Notes under the pieces: model-generated | What the model saw: only the letters and a program-made list of their open reading frames with translations | The model's database searches: none | What the model was told of the DNA's origin: nothing | Made by a program: the position numbers and the translations under genes | NCBI GenBank assembly: GCA_947461125.1 | Contig: CANHHX010000006.1 | Location: 1-58,409 of the forward strand | Direction of reading: 5' to 3' | From: Bacteroidota bacterium | GTDB taxonomy: Bacteria > Bacteroidota > Bacteroidia > Chitinophagales > Chitinophagaceae | DNA: 58,409 bases | Shown: one piece after another, positions 1-7,822 of the stretch | Layout: each line of letters starts with the position of its first letter | Numbering within the stretch: the stretch's first letter is position 1

Positions 1-921
1 ATGGCAAGATTCCATTCTGTGGAAATCATGCAATTAAGCAATACGCTTGAAATTGATAGAAAAAATTTAGAGTGGGAATATGAAATTGGTGATAAGCGTA
101 TTCAATTAGAAATTGATCGTCGTAGAAAACAATTACAAGCAGAAGTAGGTTTTACTGAAATTGAAATTGAACAATGGAAGAAAATTGACGATTACGAGGA
201 TAGTAAGTTTTACCAAGAATTAAAGCGAAATAGAACTGCTGCAGAAGCTGAAATTGACTTACGTACAAAAGCCAGAGAATCTGAAATCGATTTAGACAAT
301 AAAGAGATGGATGCGCAAATGGCTAGGATGGCTAAGTTGAAAGAAATGGAAATGGCTGAGCAAAAGCAAGCGAATGAACATGCAATTTTAGCTGAAAAGC
401 AAAAGCTTGATCAAGAAGTTCAAATGGCTGAGACTTATAAAGGAATGTCATTTGAGCAAATCATGGCAGCGAATCCGAATATCTCACCTGCTGCTGCTGC
501 TGCCTTAGCTAAGAAGTTTGAAGCAGATGCTGCTGCGTCTTCATCAAGCACTGCTGCTGCTGATGCAAAAGAGAATCAAAATAAGATGGAATCATTCATG
601 CAAAAGCAAATGGAAATGCAAATGCAAATGATGAATAAGATGATGGATACTACTGCAACGATGTCAGGTAATTTATTACAAACTCAACAGCAGCAAGCCC
701 AAAAAACAGAAGACCGTCTCAATAGAACAGAGGAAAGATTAGATCATACCCAAGACAAGTCTTTGGATTATACGACTAAAAATAATACGATTGATGCAGT
801 TGTTTCAAACAATAATAAGAATCAAGCACCTGCACCAGGCTACATCAAATGTATGGGTTGTCAATCTGTAGAAAATACTGTTGGTACAAAGTTTTGTTTT
901 AATTGCGGACGAGAAATGTAA
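1..921 (+). CDS. C-terminal part of a coiled-coil protein with terminal zinc ribbon (partial at left edge)
   Basis: The reading frame is open from the first base, so the methionine at position 1 may be internal and the gene may begin outside the window. The visible 306 residues are mostly charged alpha-helix of the kind that follows SPFH/band-7 domains (rich in E, K, Q, R to about residue 145). An Ala/Ser-rich linker and a Met/Gln-rich stretch (about 195-240) follow. The protein ends in a four-cysteine zinc ribbon with C284, C287, C299 and C302. A membrane- or complex-associated scaffold is an inference; no SPFH domain is visible here. It heads the rightward series leading to the TerD genes, and a related ribbon opens the protein two genes downstream. 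The exact family is unknown. Confidence 0.7.
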   Translation: MARFHSVEIMQLSNTLEIDRKNLEWEYEIGDKRIQLEIDRRRKQLQAEVGFTEIEIEQWKKIDDYEDSKFYQELKRNRTAAEAEIDLRTKARESEIDLDNKEMDAQMARMAKLKEMEMAEQKQANEHAILAEKQKLDQEVQMAETYKGMSFEQIMAANPNISPAAAAALAKKFEADAAASSSSTAAADAKENQNKMESFMQKQMEMQMQMMNKMMDTTATMSGNLLQTQQQQAQKTEDRLNRTEERLDHTQDKSLDYTTKNNTIDAVVSNNNKNQAPAPGYIKCMGCQSVENTVGTKFCFNCGREM

Positions 922-930
922 TTTGAATTT

Positions 931-1218
931 ATGGAAAACTATTTAGGTTATATAATAATGAAAGAGTTTGTATCAGGTTCAAAATCTGATGGTTTTTCAG
1001 CAAATTTATATGTCAGCTCCAATAAGGTATATAAGTTATACAGGGCAGAAGTGCTGCCTGCTTTTGATACTTTTTTTAATGAATTTCATTTGAAACATGT
1101 TCAAGTGAATGGAGTGTTAAATACGCAATTTAATTCGATAAGTGTTGAATCAATTGAGATAGCTAAAGATCCTTTTTTGTCTACCGACGAAGAGGAAGTT
1201 AAAAATGACGAAGCATAA
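931..1218 (+). CDS. small hypothetical protein of the Ter locus
   Basis: A 95-residue soluble protein that I do not recognise. It starts 9 nt after the zinc-ribbon protein; a second in-frame ATG at 958 would remove nine residues and is equally plausible. It has no signal peptide, membrane segment or cysteines. The C-terminus is acidic (TDEEEVKNDEA). It ends about 11 nt before the next likely start, so it is probably cotranscribed with its neighbours and may be a small subunit of the same complex. No function can be read from the sequence. Confidence 0.6.
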   Translation: MENYLGYIIMKEFVSGSKSDGFSANLYVSSNKVYKLYRAEVLPAFDTFFNEFHLKHVQVNGVLNTQFNSISVESIEIAKDPFLSTDEEEVKNDEA

Positions 1219-1223
1219 ATTTG
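1216..1223 (+). promoter_or_regulatory. -7 element TAAATTTG just before the scaffold gene
   Basis: A perfect match to the Bacteroidota -7 consensus TAnnTTTG. Its first three bases are the stop codon of the preceding gene, and it ends 6 nt before the ATG at 1230. If used, the transcript would have almost no leader. It also overlaps the TTG at 1221, which favours ATG 1230 as the start. A chance match is possible in AT-rich DNA, and no -33 box was identified. Confidence 0.3.
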
Positions 1224-1229
1224 GCTCAA

Positions 1230-2753
1230 ATGAAATGTAAGATGTGTGGAACAGGTTTTGTTCCCGGTGAAAATAAATTTTGTGAAGGATGCGGAATGGA
1301 ATTGCCGGTGGTTGCAGCTGCAGCAGCTCCGGCATCTAAAGTAGCGCCTGCCAATGACGATGAGCTTCCTGCTGCCGGCAGTAGTCCTAGCACGGCGATA
1401 GGAAAAAATTCAATTTTATCTAACAGTCAAATTACCACAACCAATACCAACACTACTACAACTGTTAACAATACGACAATTGAGGACGATACAAAAAAGT
1501 CTATTGTTTGTGCTGTTTCCGGTAAGCGGGTATTATATATAGAAAGTGTTTGTTGTAGAGGTTGTGATAAAGATGTTTCATTAGCGTATTACAATGAAAA
1601 CACCAGAAGGTGTGAGAATTGTCATAAAGGATTCATCAATCAATACCGTGATGCGTTTAGTCAATCTATGTCTACTGGTGGAATTGATAGACACGAAAGA
1701 GCCCAGTTAGATATCTTAGCAAATTCATTGCATATCACCGAAAACGAAAAGCTTGAAGTTGAGCAGGAAGTAAAAAACAATCATGTAAATAAGACAAATA
1801 GTGATTTTTCGGAGTTGGATGATTTGTATGAATTGGATTTCATGGATGCCAAAAAAGACATTTTAGTCAAAAATGATTTATCATCTGCATTATTAAAATT
1901 AAAGCAGATTTATGATCAGGTTCAAACAAATGACGAAGTATCTTGCTTGTATTTCTTAATTAAGGCGTTAAAAAATCCAACAGCTTATATTGCCAATTAT
2001 GAAGCAAAATCTTTTGAAGATTATTGGGAAAACTACTGGTACTTTTTAGCTCAATTAACCAATGGAGACAATCAAAGAAAAGGTTTTGGAAGTTTTAGGC
2101 AAAATCATTCTAAGTATCCAAATAAACGAGATGAGATTATTCTTTCTGAAGCGCTTTATTTCATTGTAGCGTATCAGAATTCGAACAACGAAAGTTATAT
2201 TGAAAAAGCCAATGACAAACTTGTAGAAATTGAGAGCATTAGCGCTACATTTCTTTTAAAGTTGTATAAGTCTACCAAACAAATCATATTAAATTATGAT
2301 CCCGTAGATCAAAAATTCACCAATTTAACGCCACCTGATGAGCCTGGAATGAGAGAGTATTTCTTATTCTTCGTAAATCATCTATTTAAGATAGCGCCGG
2401 AAGTTCCAAAAGTTGAGGCGCCAGCTGCTAAAACGGTTGCTGCTCCGGTAGCTCCTGTTGCTCCGGTAGCCCCAAAATTACCAACTAGACCTAGTGAGGT
2501 TTTGCAAAGCCCACCACCAGTACCAACACCTAGTCCTAAACCAATGGCGGGGCCTAAATTGCCTAGTTTACCCCCTCAACCTGCGGCCAAACAAGCACCC
2601 GGGCCATCTCAACCTAAATTACCTACTTTGCCGCCAGGGGTAAAGCCGGCAAATACTGGTCCAAAATTACCCCAAATCCCAACTTTGCCCCCAACTCCGC
2701 CCAATAACAAAGTTAATTTACCCAAAACCCCTCCGGTACCTGGTAAAAAGTAA
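1230..2753 (+). CDS. zinc-ribbon, helical and proline-rich scaffold protein of the Ter locus
   Basis: About 507 residues from ATG 1230; a longer frame from TTG 1221 adds three residues but would put the ribbon cysteines further in. Residues 1-22 form a zinc ribbon (C3, C6, C18, C21). After a low-complexity Ala/Thr/Asn linker comes a second set of four to six cysteines around residues 95-135. A short helical segment (GGIDRHERAQLD onward) and an alpha-helical, TPR-like region follow, to about residue 390. The last 110 residues are a repetitive Pro/Ala/Lys tail with PKLP-like units, typical of a flexible interaction arm. No catalytic motif is visible. Placed immediately before the terD genes, it is probably an adaptor or metal-sensing component; that role is inferred. 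Confidence 0.75.
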   Translation: MKCKMCGTGFVPGENKFCEGCGMELPVVAAAAAPASKVAPANDDELPAAGSSPSTAIGKNSILSNSQITTTNTNTTTTVNNTTIEDDTKKSIVCAVSGKRVLYIESVCCRGCDKDVSLAYYNENTRRCENCHKGFINQYRDAFSQSMSTGGIDRHERAQLDILANSLHITENEKLEVEQEVKNNHVNKTNSDFSELDDLYELDFMDAKKDILVKNDLSSALLKLKQIYDQVQTNDEVSCLYFLIKALKNPTAYIANYEAKSFEDYWENYWYFLAQLTNGDNQRKGFGSFRQNHSKYPNKRDEIILSEALYFIVAYQNSNNESYIEKANDKLVEIESISATFLLKLYKSTKQIILNYDPVDQKFTNLTPPDEPGMREYFLFFVNHLFKIAPEVPKVEAPAAKTVAAPVAPVAPVAPKLPTRPSEVLQSPPPVPTPSPKPMAGPKLPSLPPQPAAKQAPGPSQPKLPTLPPGVKPANTGPKLPQIPTLPPTPPNNKVNLPKTPPVPGKK

Positions 2754-2802
2754 AATTTCGGGAGTTTTTGAGTGTAAAGCTTATTAAATATAATTAAATT
2801 AA

Positions 2803-2810
2803 TATCTTTG
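2803..2810 (+). promoter_or_regulatory. candidate -7 element (TATCTTTG) upstream of first terD
   Basis: The 93-nt gap before the first terD gene contains an exact TAnnTTTG match about 37 nt before the start codon, in a very AT-rich stretch. No good TTTG -33 box lies at 18-21 nt spacing, so the call rests on the -7 match and its position alone. It would allow the terD-terD-ompA part to be transcribed separately from the scaffold genes. Confidence 0.35.
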
Positions 2811-2846
2811 TTTATATCTATTTAAATTTTTAATCAATTATTCGTT

Positions 2847-3410
2847 ATGATAAGTCTAGAGAAAAAAACTTCAATTAGTTTAACAAAACAAGTTCCAGGA
2901 TTAAACAATGTAAGAGCAGGGTTAAGCTGGGATTCGCAAACAATAAATGGAAAAGAGGCGGACGCTGACGTTTCTGTTTTTATGTTAGATGCGAACTCTA
3001 AAATACCAAGCGAGGGATATTTTGTTTTCTATAATAATCTTAAAAGCGCGGATGGTGCGGTAGTACATAATGGTGATGCGCGTTCAGGCGATGCAGATGG
3101 AGATGATGAGTCAGTTAATATTACCTTGTCAAAAATTTCTCCAGACATCAATTTTATCTTATTAGCCGTTTCTATACACAATTCAAATGAAGGATTCAAT
3201 TTTGGTAATACAAAAAATGCTAAAATCAGATTGTTCAATGAGGATAATGGTGTGCAAATCTGCGAATTCAAATTAATGGAAGAGCATCCGGATGCAGACT
3301 CTATCATTATTGGTAGTTTCTTCAGAGGCGAGCAAGGTGAGTGGAAATTTGAAGCTATGGTAAATTCCTTTAACGGAGGCTTGCAAGCATGTTTACAAGT
3401 GTATAGTTAA
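2847..3410 (+). CDS. TerD-family stress protein 1
   Basis: A single TerD domain over nearly the full 187 residues, the usual length. Family landmarks are seen in order: the N-terminal strand pair ending in VRAGLSW, the FVFYNNL strand, an acidic calcium-binding segment (SGDADGDDES), and the C-terminal GEWKFEAM and GGLQACL strands. TerD proteins are cytoplasmic calcium-binding beta-sandwich proteins of tellurite, phage and colicin resistance and general chemical-stress systems. The usual FDLDASAF motif reads ADADVSVF, a mild divergence. The next terD gene starts 12 nt downstream, so the two are cotranscribed. The family is certain; tellurite resistance itself is not implied. Confidence 0.93.
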   Translation: MISLEKKTSISLTKQVPGLNNVRAGLSWDSQTINGKEADADVSVFMLDANSKIPSEGYFVFYNNLKSADGAVVHNGDARSGDADGDDESVNITLSKISPDINFILLAVSIHNSNEGFNFGNTKNAKIRLFNEDNGVQICEFKLMEEHPDADSIIIGSFFRGEQGEWKFEAMVNSFNGGLQACLQVYS

Positions 3411-3422
3411 AAAATATTTCAA

Positions 3423-4073
3423 ATGTCATCTTTTAATTTATCCAAGGGAAGTCATTTTAATTTATCTAAGTCAATTGGCTTTTCTAAAGTACGAATTGGG
3501 TTAGGGTGGAATCCTAATGAAACAAAGAATGGCCCTGCATTTGACTTGGATGTTAGTGCTTTTGGTATCGATAGTAGTTACAAAATCATAAATGATTCTT
3601 ATTTTATTTTTTATGGTCAAGTAAAGGCAGGTAATGCCAAAGAAGATCCAATTAGAAAAGGATTTTACAGGCCAACAACGAATGATGGAGCTGTAATGGG
3701 AGCAATTGATGATCCAACTGGGTTAAGTTCAGATGGAGATGATGATGAAGATATGATCATTGATTTATTGAAAGTACATCCACAAGTTGAACAGATTATT
3801 ATTTGTGCTTCTATCAGTAAATACCCACATGATAACTTCAAGGATGTCAGAACATTGAGTCTTGATTTTGGAAAGGTATCTGACTGTTATATTAGAATCA
3901 TTAATGAGTCTAACGGGATTGAAATTGCTAAATATGAATTAACCGATCAGTATAGTACTCAGGATGCCATCGAATTCGGAAGATTATATAGAATTGACAA
4001 TGAATGGCAATTTGAGGCAATGGGAAGAGGTCACAGCGGAAGTCTTCAGGCATTAGTTGATTTATATACCTAA
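3423..4073 (+). CDS. TerD-family stress protein 2
   Basis: A second TerD-domain protein (216 residues), clearly diverged from its neighbour. It keeps RIGLGW near residue 25, FDLDVSAFG, a strongly acidic loop (SSDGDDDEDM) for calcium, and C-terminal strands around NEWQFEAMGRG and GSLQALV. Compared with the first copy it has an insertion of about 15-20 residues after the FIFYGQ strand, carrying PIRKGFYRPTTNDG. Its N-terminus contains two copies of an F-N-L-S-K motif that recur as FDLNK and FDLSK in the cytoplasmic tail of the OmpA-like protein encoded next. Two unlike TerD copies in tandem suggest hetero-oligomers; this is inference. Confidence 0.93.
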   Translation: MSSFNLSKGSHFNLSKSIGFSKVRIGLGWNPNETKNGPAFDLDVSAFGIDSSYKIINDSYFIFYGQVKAGNAKEDPIRKGFYRPTTNDGAVMGAIDDPTGLSSDGDDDEDMIIDLLKVHPQVEQIIICASISKYPHDNFKDVRTLSLDFGKVSDCYIRIINESNGIEIAKYELTDQYSTQDAIEFGRLYRIDNEWQFEAMGRGHSGSLQALVDLYT

Positions 4074-4101
4074 AATAATTATTAAAAATAAAATTAAACT
4101 T

Positions 4102-4731
4102 ATGGCATTCGATTTAAACAAGAACGACGGACCTACAAAAAGCAAATTTGATTTATCTAAATCTGACGAGTCTACACCTGAGGTTCAAGAGCCTAAAAAG
4201 AGTAATAATACAACTATCATCATTGTAGTGGTATTGGCTGTAATTGCTTTGGCTGTTTATTTATTTACAAAAGATTCAAAAACGGGTGAAACTTCGGTTT
4301 CTACTGTCGATTCAGTAGCTCCAACAACAGATACTAGTTCGGTAGCGGCTTCTACTGATACTGCGGTAGCTAGTCAAGCTCCTGCAACTACAAGTGTTGC
4401 CCCACAAGTAAGTGCGCCTGCAACTTTCGAAAAAGCCTCTGCGGATGTAAAAAATGTAGATGAAACCAAATTAAATCAGGTATTAGAATATTTGAAATCA
4501 AATCCATCAGCTATGGTAACCATCGAAGGGTATGCTAGTAGTGAGGGTGAGTTGAATTTTAATGTGAAATTATCCGAAATGAGAGCTTCTAATTTTGCTA
4601 AGTTCCTAGTTTCGAAAGGTGTTAATGGAGATAATTTAAAATCAGTTGGTAAAGGGGTTGACAATCCTATTGCTAACAATGATGACGAAACTGGAAGGTC
4701 TCAGAACAGAAGAATTGAAATAAAATTCTAA
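4102..4731 (+). CDS. membrane-anchored OmpA-like peptidoglycan-binding protein
   Basis: 209 residues from ATG 4102; the frame is open upstream of it, but this start gives a sensible N-terminus 28 nt after terD2. Residues 1-36 are a charged cytoplasmic tail, 37-55 a single transmembrane helix, 60-105 a Ser/Thr/Ala/Val linker, and about 105-209 an OmpA C-terminal domain with the helix NFNVKLSEMRASNFAKFL and the terminal NRRIEIKF. The domain is expected to bind peptidoglycan in the periplasm. The tail repeats FDLNK and FDLSK, resembling the N-terminus of the preceding TerD protein. Together with TerD and TerC it could form an envelope-spanning Ter complex; that is inferred from context. Confidence 0.85.
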   Translation: MAFDLNKNDGPTKSKFDLSKSDESTPEVQEPKKSNNTTIIIVVVLAVIALAVYLFTKDSKTGETSVSTVDSVAPTTDTSSVAASTDTAVASQAPATTSVAPQVSAPATFEKASADVKNVDETKLNQVLEYLKSNPSAMVTIEGYASSEGELNFNVKLSEMRASNFAKFLVSKGVNGDNLKSVGKGVDNPIANNDDETGRSQNRRIEIKF

Positions 4732-4743
4732 AAACATAATTCA

Positions 4744-4792
4744 ATATAAAAGTAAAATAGGGTATCATGTATACCCTATTTTACTTTTATAT
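4744..4792. terminator. 22-bp perfect hairpin between ompA-like gene and PRTase module
   Basis: Bases 4744-4765 and 4771-4792 are perfect reverse complements separated by the five bases CATGT. The core is GGGTAT/ATACCC, with an A-rich 5' arm and a T-rich 3' arm, so it has terminator character on both strands. It begins 12 nt after the OmpA-like stop codon and ends 23 nt before the PRTase start. The 3' arm also contains TACTTTTA (4782-4789), close to the -7 consensus, so a promoter for the next module may be embedded in it. Whether it stops, attenuates or only insulates transcription cannot be told from sequence. Confidence 0.7.
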
Positions 4793-4815
4793 AGTCATAG
4801 AAAGGGATTTTTATT

Positions 4816-5895
4816 ATGTATCAAAAGGTTGTAGATCTACCTAATTGTGTTTTAAAAGTGCAATCCAATTCTAATTTGGATTCGGTGCTAGGTTATGGAT
4901 CTAGACTAAATAAAAAAAGAAGTTTTTTATTTATCAGTAAATTATTGGGTAAGCATATACCAGTAACGCCCAAAAAGTTAAATAGCACGTATGTAACATT
5001 GGCAAAGCTCATTAATCCTGACATTAAGGAGGATCGTGTTTTGGTTATTGGAATGGCCGAAACGGCTACTGGACTTGGGTGGGGCCTTTTTGAGCACATT
5101 GTTGCTAAGTCTAAAATATACATACATACTACAAGAGTTAAGCTTGCGCAGGGGCATTTAACTGAATTTGAAGAAGAACATTCTCACGCAACCGAACAGT
5201 ACTTATATGCACCTAAAAGCACAAAATTTGATGTAAATAAGATAAATCATATTGTAATTGTAGATGATGAAATTACAACTGGAAATACGGTTAAAAATCT
5301 GATCGTTCAATTAAATAAAGTTTTTAAAACACCCAAAATTTCAGTCGTTACATTGTTAAATTGGTCTAATTACAAGAAAAATTATAAAATATATGCTTTG
5401 CATGAAGGTACTTTTTCGGTTAAAGAAAAGCCGTCATCTACAAAAGATGCGTTAGTGTCAAGTAACACTTTAAATGCAAAGCCAGTTTTGAAAAAACTTT
5501 CAAATGGTTATGGTAGAGTAGGTTCTTTTTCTTTTCCTGCAATAAGTAAAAAGAATATTGAAAGATTTAAACAATTTAAAAACAGTAGGATCTTATTGCT
5601 AGGAACTGGCGAATTCATGTATTATGCTCAGGTGGCATCAAGATATTTTGATGAGAGCAATATCCTAAAAATACAATCTACTTCAAGGTCTCCTGTTTTG
5701 ATTGGAGGTAATATAAAATCGAAAATTAGTTTCAAAGACAATTATTATTCGGATATCAGCAATTATTTGTACAATGTTATTTGTAAAAAATATGATGTAG
5801 TTATAATTTTTTCCGAAAGTAAATCCAAATTCGACTATTTGTTGCATGATCAATTAAGGGAAAAGTTCAATGAAATCATACCAATATATGTCTAA
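4816..5895 (+). CDS. phosphoribosyltransferase-TRSP domain protein of Ter metabolite module
   Basis: 359 residues. The N-terminal two-thirds is a type-I phosphoribosyltransferase with the PRPP-binding loop VIVDDEITTGNT at about residues 148-159. The C-terminal third, from about residue 235, carries the TRSP-type domain, including GTGEFMY and the hallmark TSRSP near residues 289-293. In Ter stress loci this architecture is the first PRTase of a five-gene set proposed to make a nucleoside-like metabolite (Anantharaman, Iyer and Aravind). The stop codon shares one base with the next start. The 5' hairpin suggests its own control. The base used by the enzyme is unknown. Confidence 0.88.
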   Translation: MYQKVVDLPNCVLKVQSNSNLDSVLGYGSRLNKKRSFLFISKLLGKHIPVTPKKLNSTYVTLAKLINPDIKEDRVLVIGMAETATGLGWGLFEHIVAKSKIYIHTTRVKLAQGHLTEFEEEHSHATEQYLYAPKSTKFDVNKINHIVIVDDEITTGNTVKNLIVQLNKVFKTPKISVVTLLNWSNYKKNYKIYALHEGTFSVKEKPSSTKDALVSSNTLNAKPVLKKLSNGYGRVGSFSFPAISKKNIERFKQFKNSRILLLGTGEFMYYAQVASRYFDESNILKIQSTSRSPVLIGGNIKSKISFKDNYYSDISNYLYNVICKKYDVVIIFSESKSKFDYLLHDQLREKFNEIIPIYV

Positions 5896-6953
5896 TGAGT
5901 TTTAGTGGATCATATTTACCTACCGATGTTGATTTCCTATTGGAGATCCATGATTTTCAAGAGATTTCAATTCTTGAAAAGGAAAGGTTAATACAAACAG
6001 GCGAAAAACATTACAGTGAAGTGCTCACCGAGGAGATGGATTTTCCGGATGAATATTTAGAATTGTACGAAAAATCATTTTCAAACAACCTTCATAATGT
6101 TTCTAGCGATGTTTATAGTTTATCTAAGTATATAGCATCTGTTCATAAACCTGTTCTCATATCGTTGGCAAGAGCTGGAACGCCATATGGCGTGCTCATT
6201 AAAAGAACTTTACATAATTGCTTTCACATAGACGCTTCTCATTATTCTATTTCAATCATAAGAGATAAGGGGATTGATTACAATGCCATGAATCATATTT
6301 TGTCTATACATGGGGCCGATGCAACATTTTTATTTGTTGATGGCTGGACTGGAAAAGGGGCAATTGCCAATCAGTTACATAAATCAATGCGCAGTCTTAG
6401 TCAAAAGCTGAATTATCAATTTATTGTATTATCAGACATTGCAGGTGTTGCAGATGTTGCAGCAAGAAGAGAGGACTATATTATTCCTTCTTGTTTGTTA
6501 AATTCAACTATTTCTGGTTTAATTAGTAGGACATTAATTAATGCCAATCCAACATCTTTTCATCGAGCTAAATTCTATTTTCAATATCAACATAAAGACT
6601 TGTCACTTCAATATGTCGATAAAGTGGAACAGTATATAGTGAATCACGAATTCGCATCTGGAAATCCAGAGGTTCACCATTTTAATCAGGCTGCAAAGGA
6701 TTTGTATGTTCAATTTGTCGAAAGTATGTTAGGTCAATATAAAATTTCAAATAGGAATTATTTTAAACCTGGCTTAGGAGAGACCACACGGATGTTAATT
6801 AGAAGAAATCCAGATTATATTATTATTAATGAGCACTATTTGAGCGCTTTGGAGCATATATTGCTTTTAAGTAATCTGAAAAATATAAAAATATTAGTTC
6901 AAAATGATATGCCAGTTCCATGTGTTGGTATTATTAGTAAATTTCAATCATGA
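5895..6953 (+). CDS. second Ter-associated phosphoribosyltransferase, possible C-terminal PELOTA-like domain
   Basis: 352 residues with a PRTase core around residues 75-200: ISLARAGTPYGVL for the phosphate-loop region and FLFVDGWTGKGAI as the PRPP-binding motif near residue 146. The last 50 or so residues (DYIIINEHYLSALEHILLLS onward) fit the small L7Ae/PELOTA-like domain reported at the end of this PRTase type, although I cannot verify the fold. A start overlapping the previous stop and a 4-nt overlap with the next gene indicate translational coupling. Two unlike PRTases in one operon imply two PRPP-dependent steps, or one synthetic and one salvage step. Confidence 0.82.
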   Translation: MSFSGSYLPTDVDFLLEIHDFQEISILEKERLIQTGEKHYSEVLTEEMDFPDEYLELYEKSFSNNLHNVSSDVYSLSKYIASVHKPVLISLARAGTPYGVLIKRTLHNCFHIDASHYSISIIRDKGIDYNAMNHILSIHGADATFLFVDGWTGKGAIANQLHKSMRSLSQKLNYQFIVLSDIAGVADVAARREDYIIPSCLLNSTISGLISRTLINANPTSFHRAKFYFQYQHKDLSLQYVDKVEQYIVNHEFASGNPEVHHFNQAAKDLYVQFVESMLGQYKISNRNYFKPGLGETTRMLIRRNPDYIIINEHYLSALEHILLLSNLKNIKILVQNDMPVPCVGIISKFQS

Positions 6954-7822
6954 TAGACGTATTAGATTTAGGGGCTAGCTTGTATATCCCAGGTACAAAA
7001 CCAAACTTCTCTTCTTTTTTAGAGAAAAATAAACAAATTAGATCCGTAATAATTGATACCGAAGATTCCATTCATGCCATAGATATTCCAATGGCAGAGA
7101 AGAATATAGAAGCCGAATTAAATCGGTTGAGTAAGCTTACATTTAAAAAGTCATTTATCTTTTTGCGTGTCAAGGATAGCATGCATTTTAAAAGAATCAA
7201 AAATCATCCAATCGCTCATCTCATTGATGGTTATGTATTACCTAAATACAATCATATAACGGCTCCTAAGTATAACAAGTACATCAATGAAGAGGATGTT
7301 ATTATGCCAATCATTGAAAATGAATTATTTGATACGGCTAAGTTAGATAGTTGCTTTGGCTACATCGATCAAATTAAGAATTCTGTTTTATGTGTAAGGG
7401 TAGGGATTACTGATATCTTTAACTTATTCTCACTCCGAAGGCCAAAAGAAAGTACTATTTACACTCATCCTATTGGCGCAAGGGTGGTTACCGATTTATT
7501 AATTAGAGCCAATGCTTTAAATTTAAGCCTTTCAGGCCCTGTTTTTGAGTCCTATTCAACTAAATCTAAGGCGGTATTAGCAGAGGAAGTGAAAGCAGAG
7601 GTAACCATGGGCATTTATACTAAAAGTACGATCCATCCAGATCAAATTAAACTTATTGAACAGCAATATAGAGTTAGTAAAATAGATTTAGAATCTGCCA
7701 AATTGCTGATTTCTAAGTCTAGTTCAGTGTTTGGACACAGATTGGTTATGCAAGAAATTGCCACGCATTTAAAATGGGCGCAAAGTATTATAAAAAGAGC
7801 CGATAGTTATGGAACAATATAA
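6950..7822 (+). CDS. CitE/HpcH-like TIM-barrel C-C bond lyase of Ter module
   Basis: 290 residues with the layout of the HpcH/HpaI-citrate lyase beta fold. IIDTEDSIHAID near residue 35 supplies the acidic metal ligands, LRVKDSMHF follows, then CVRVGITDIFNLF and the C-terminal KSTIHPDQI that is diagnostic of CitE-like proteins. These enzymes break or form C-C bonds using a divalent metal. In Ter loci the family is known as the C-C bond lyase of the metabolite module and may act on a sugar-phosphate side chain. The start overlaps the preceding stop (ATGA), and the end overlaps the HAD gene by 14 nt. The substrate is unknown. Confidence 0.87.
   Translation: MIDVLDLGASLYIPGTKPNFSSFLEKNKQIRSVIIDTEDSIHAIDIPMAEKNIEAELNRLSKLTFKKSFIFLRVKDSMHFKRIKNHPIAHLIDGYVLPKYNHITAPKYNKYINEEDVIMPIIENELFDTAKLDSCFGYIDQIKNSVLCVRVGITDIFNLFSLRRPKESTIYTHPIGARVVTDLLIRANALNLSLSGPVFESYSTKSKAVLAEEVKAEVTMGIYTKSTIHPDQIKLIEQQYRVSKIDLESAKLLISKSSSVFGHRLVMQEIATHLKWAQSIIKRADSYGTI

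Noticed and set aside
2400-2753. Tandem DNA repeats or a CRISPR-like array
   Set aside because: The repetition is a proline/lysine-rich coding tail with irregular units and no conserved repeat-spacer spacing.
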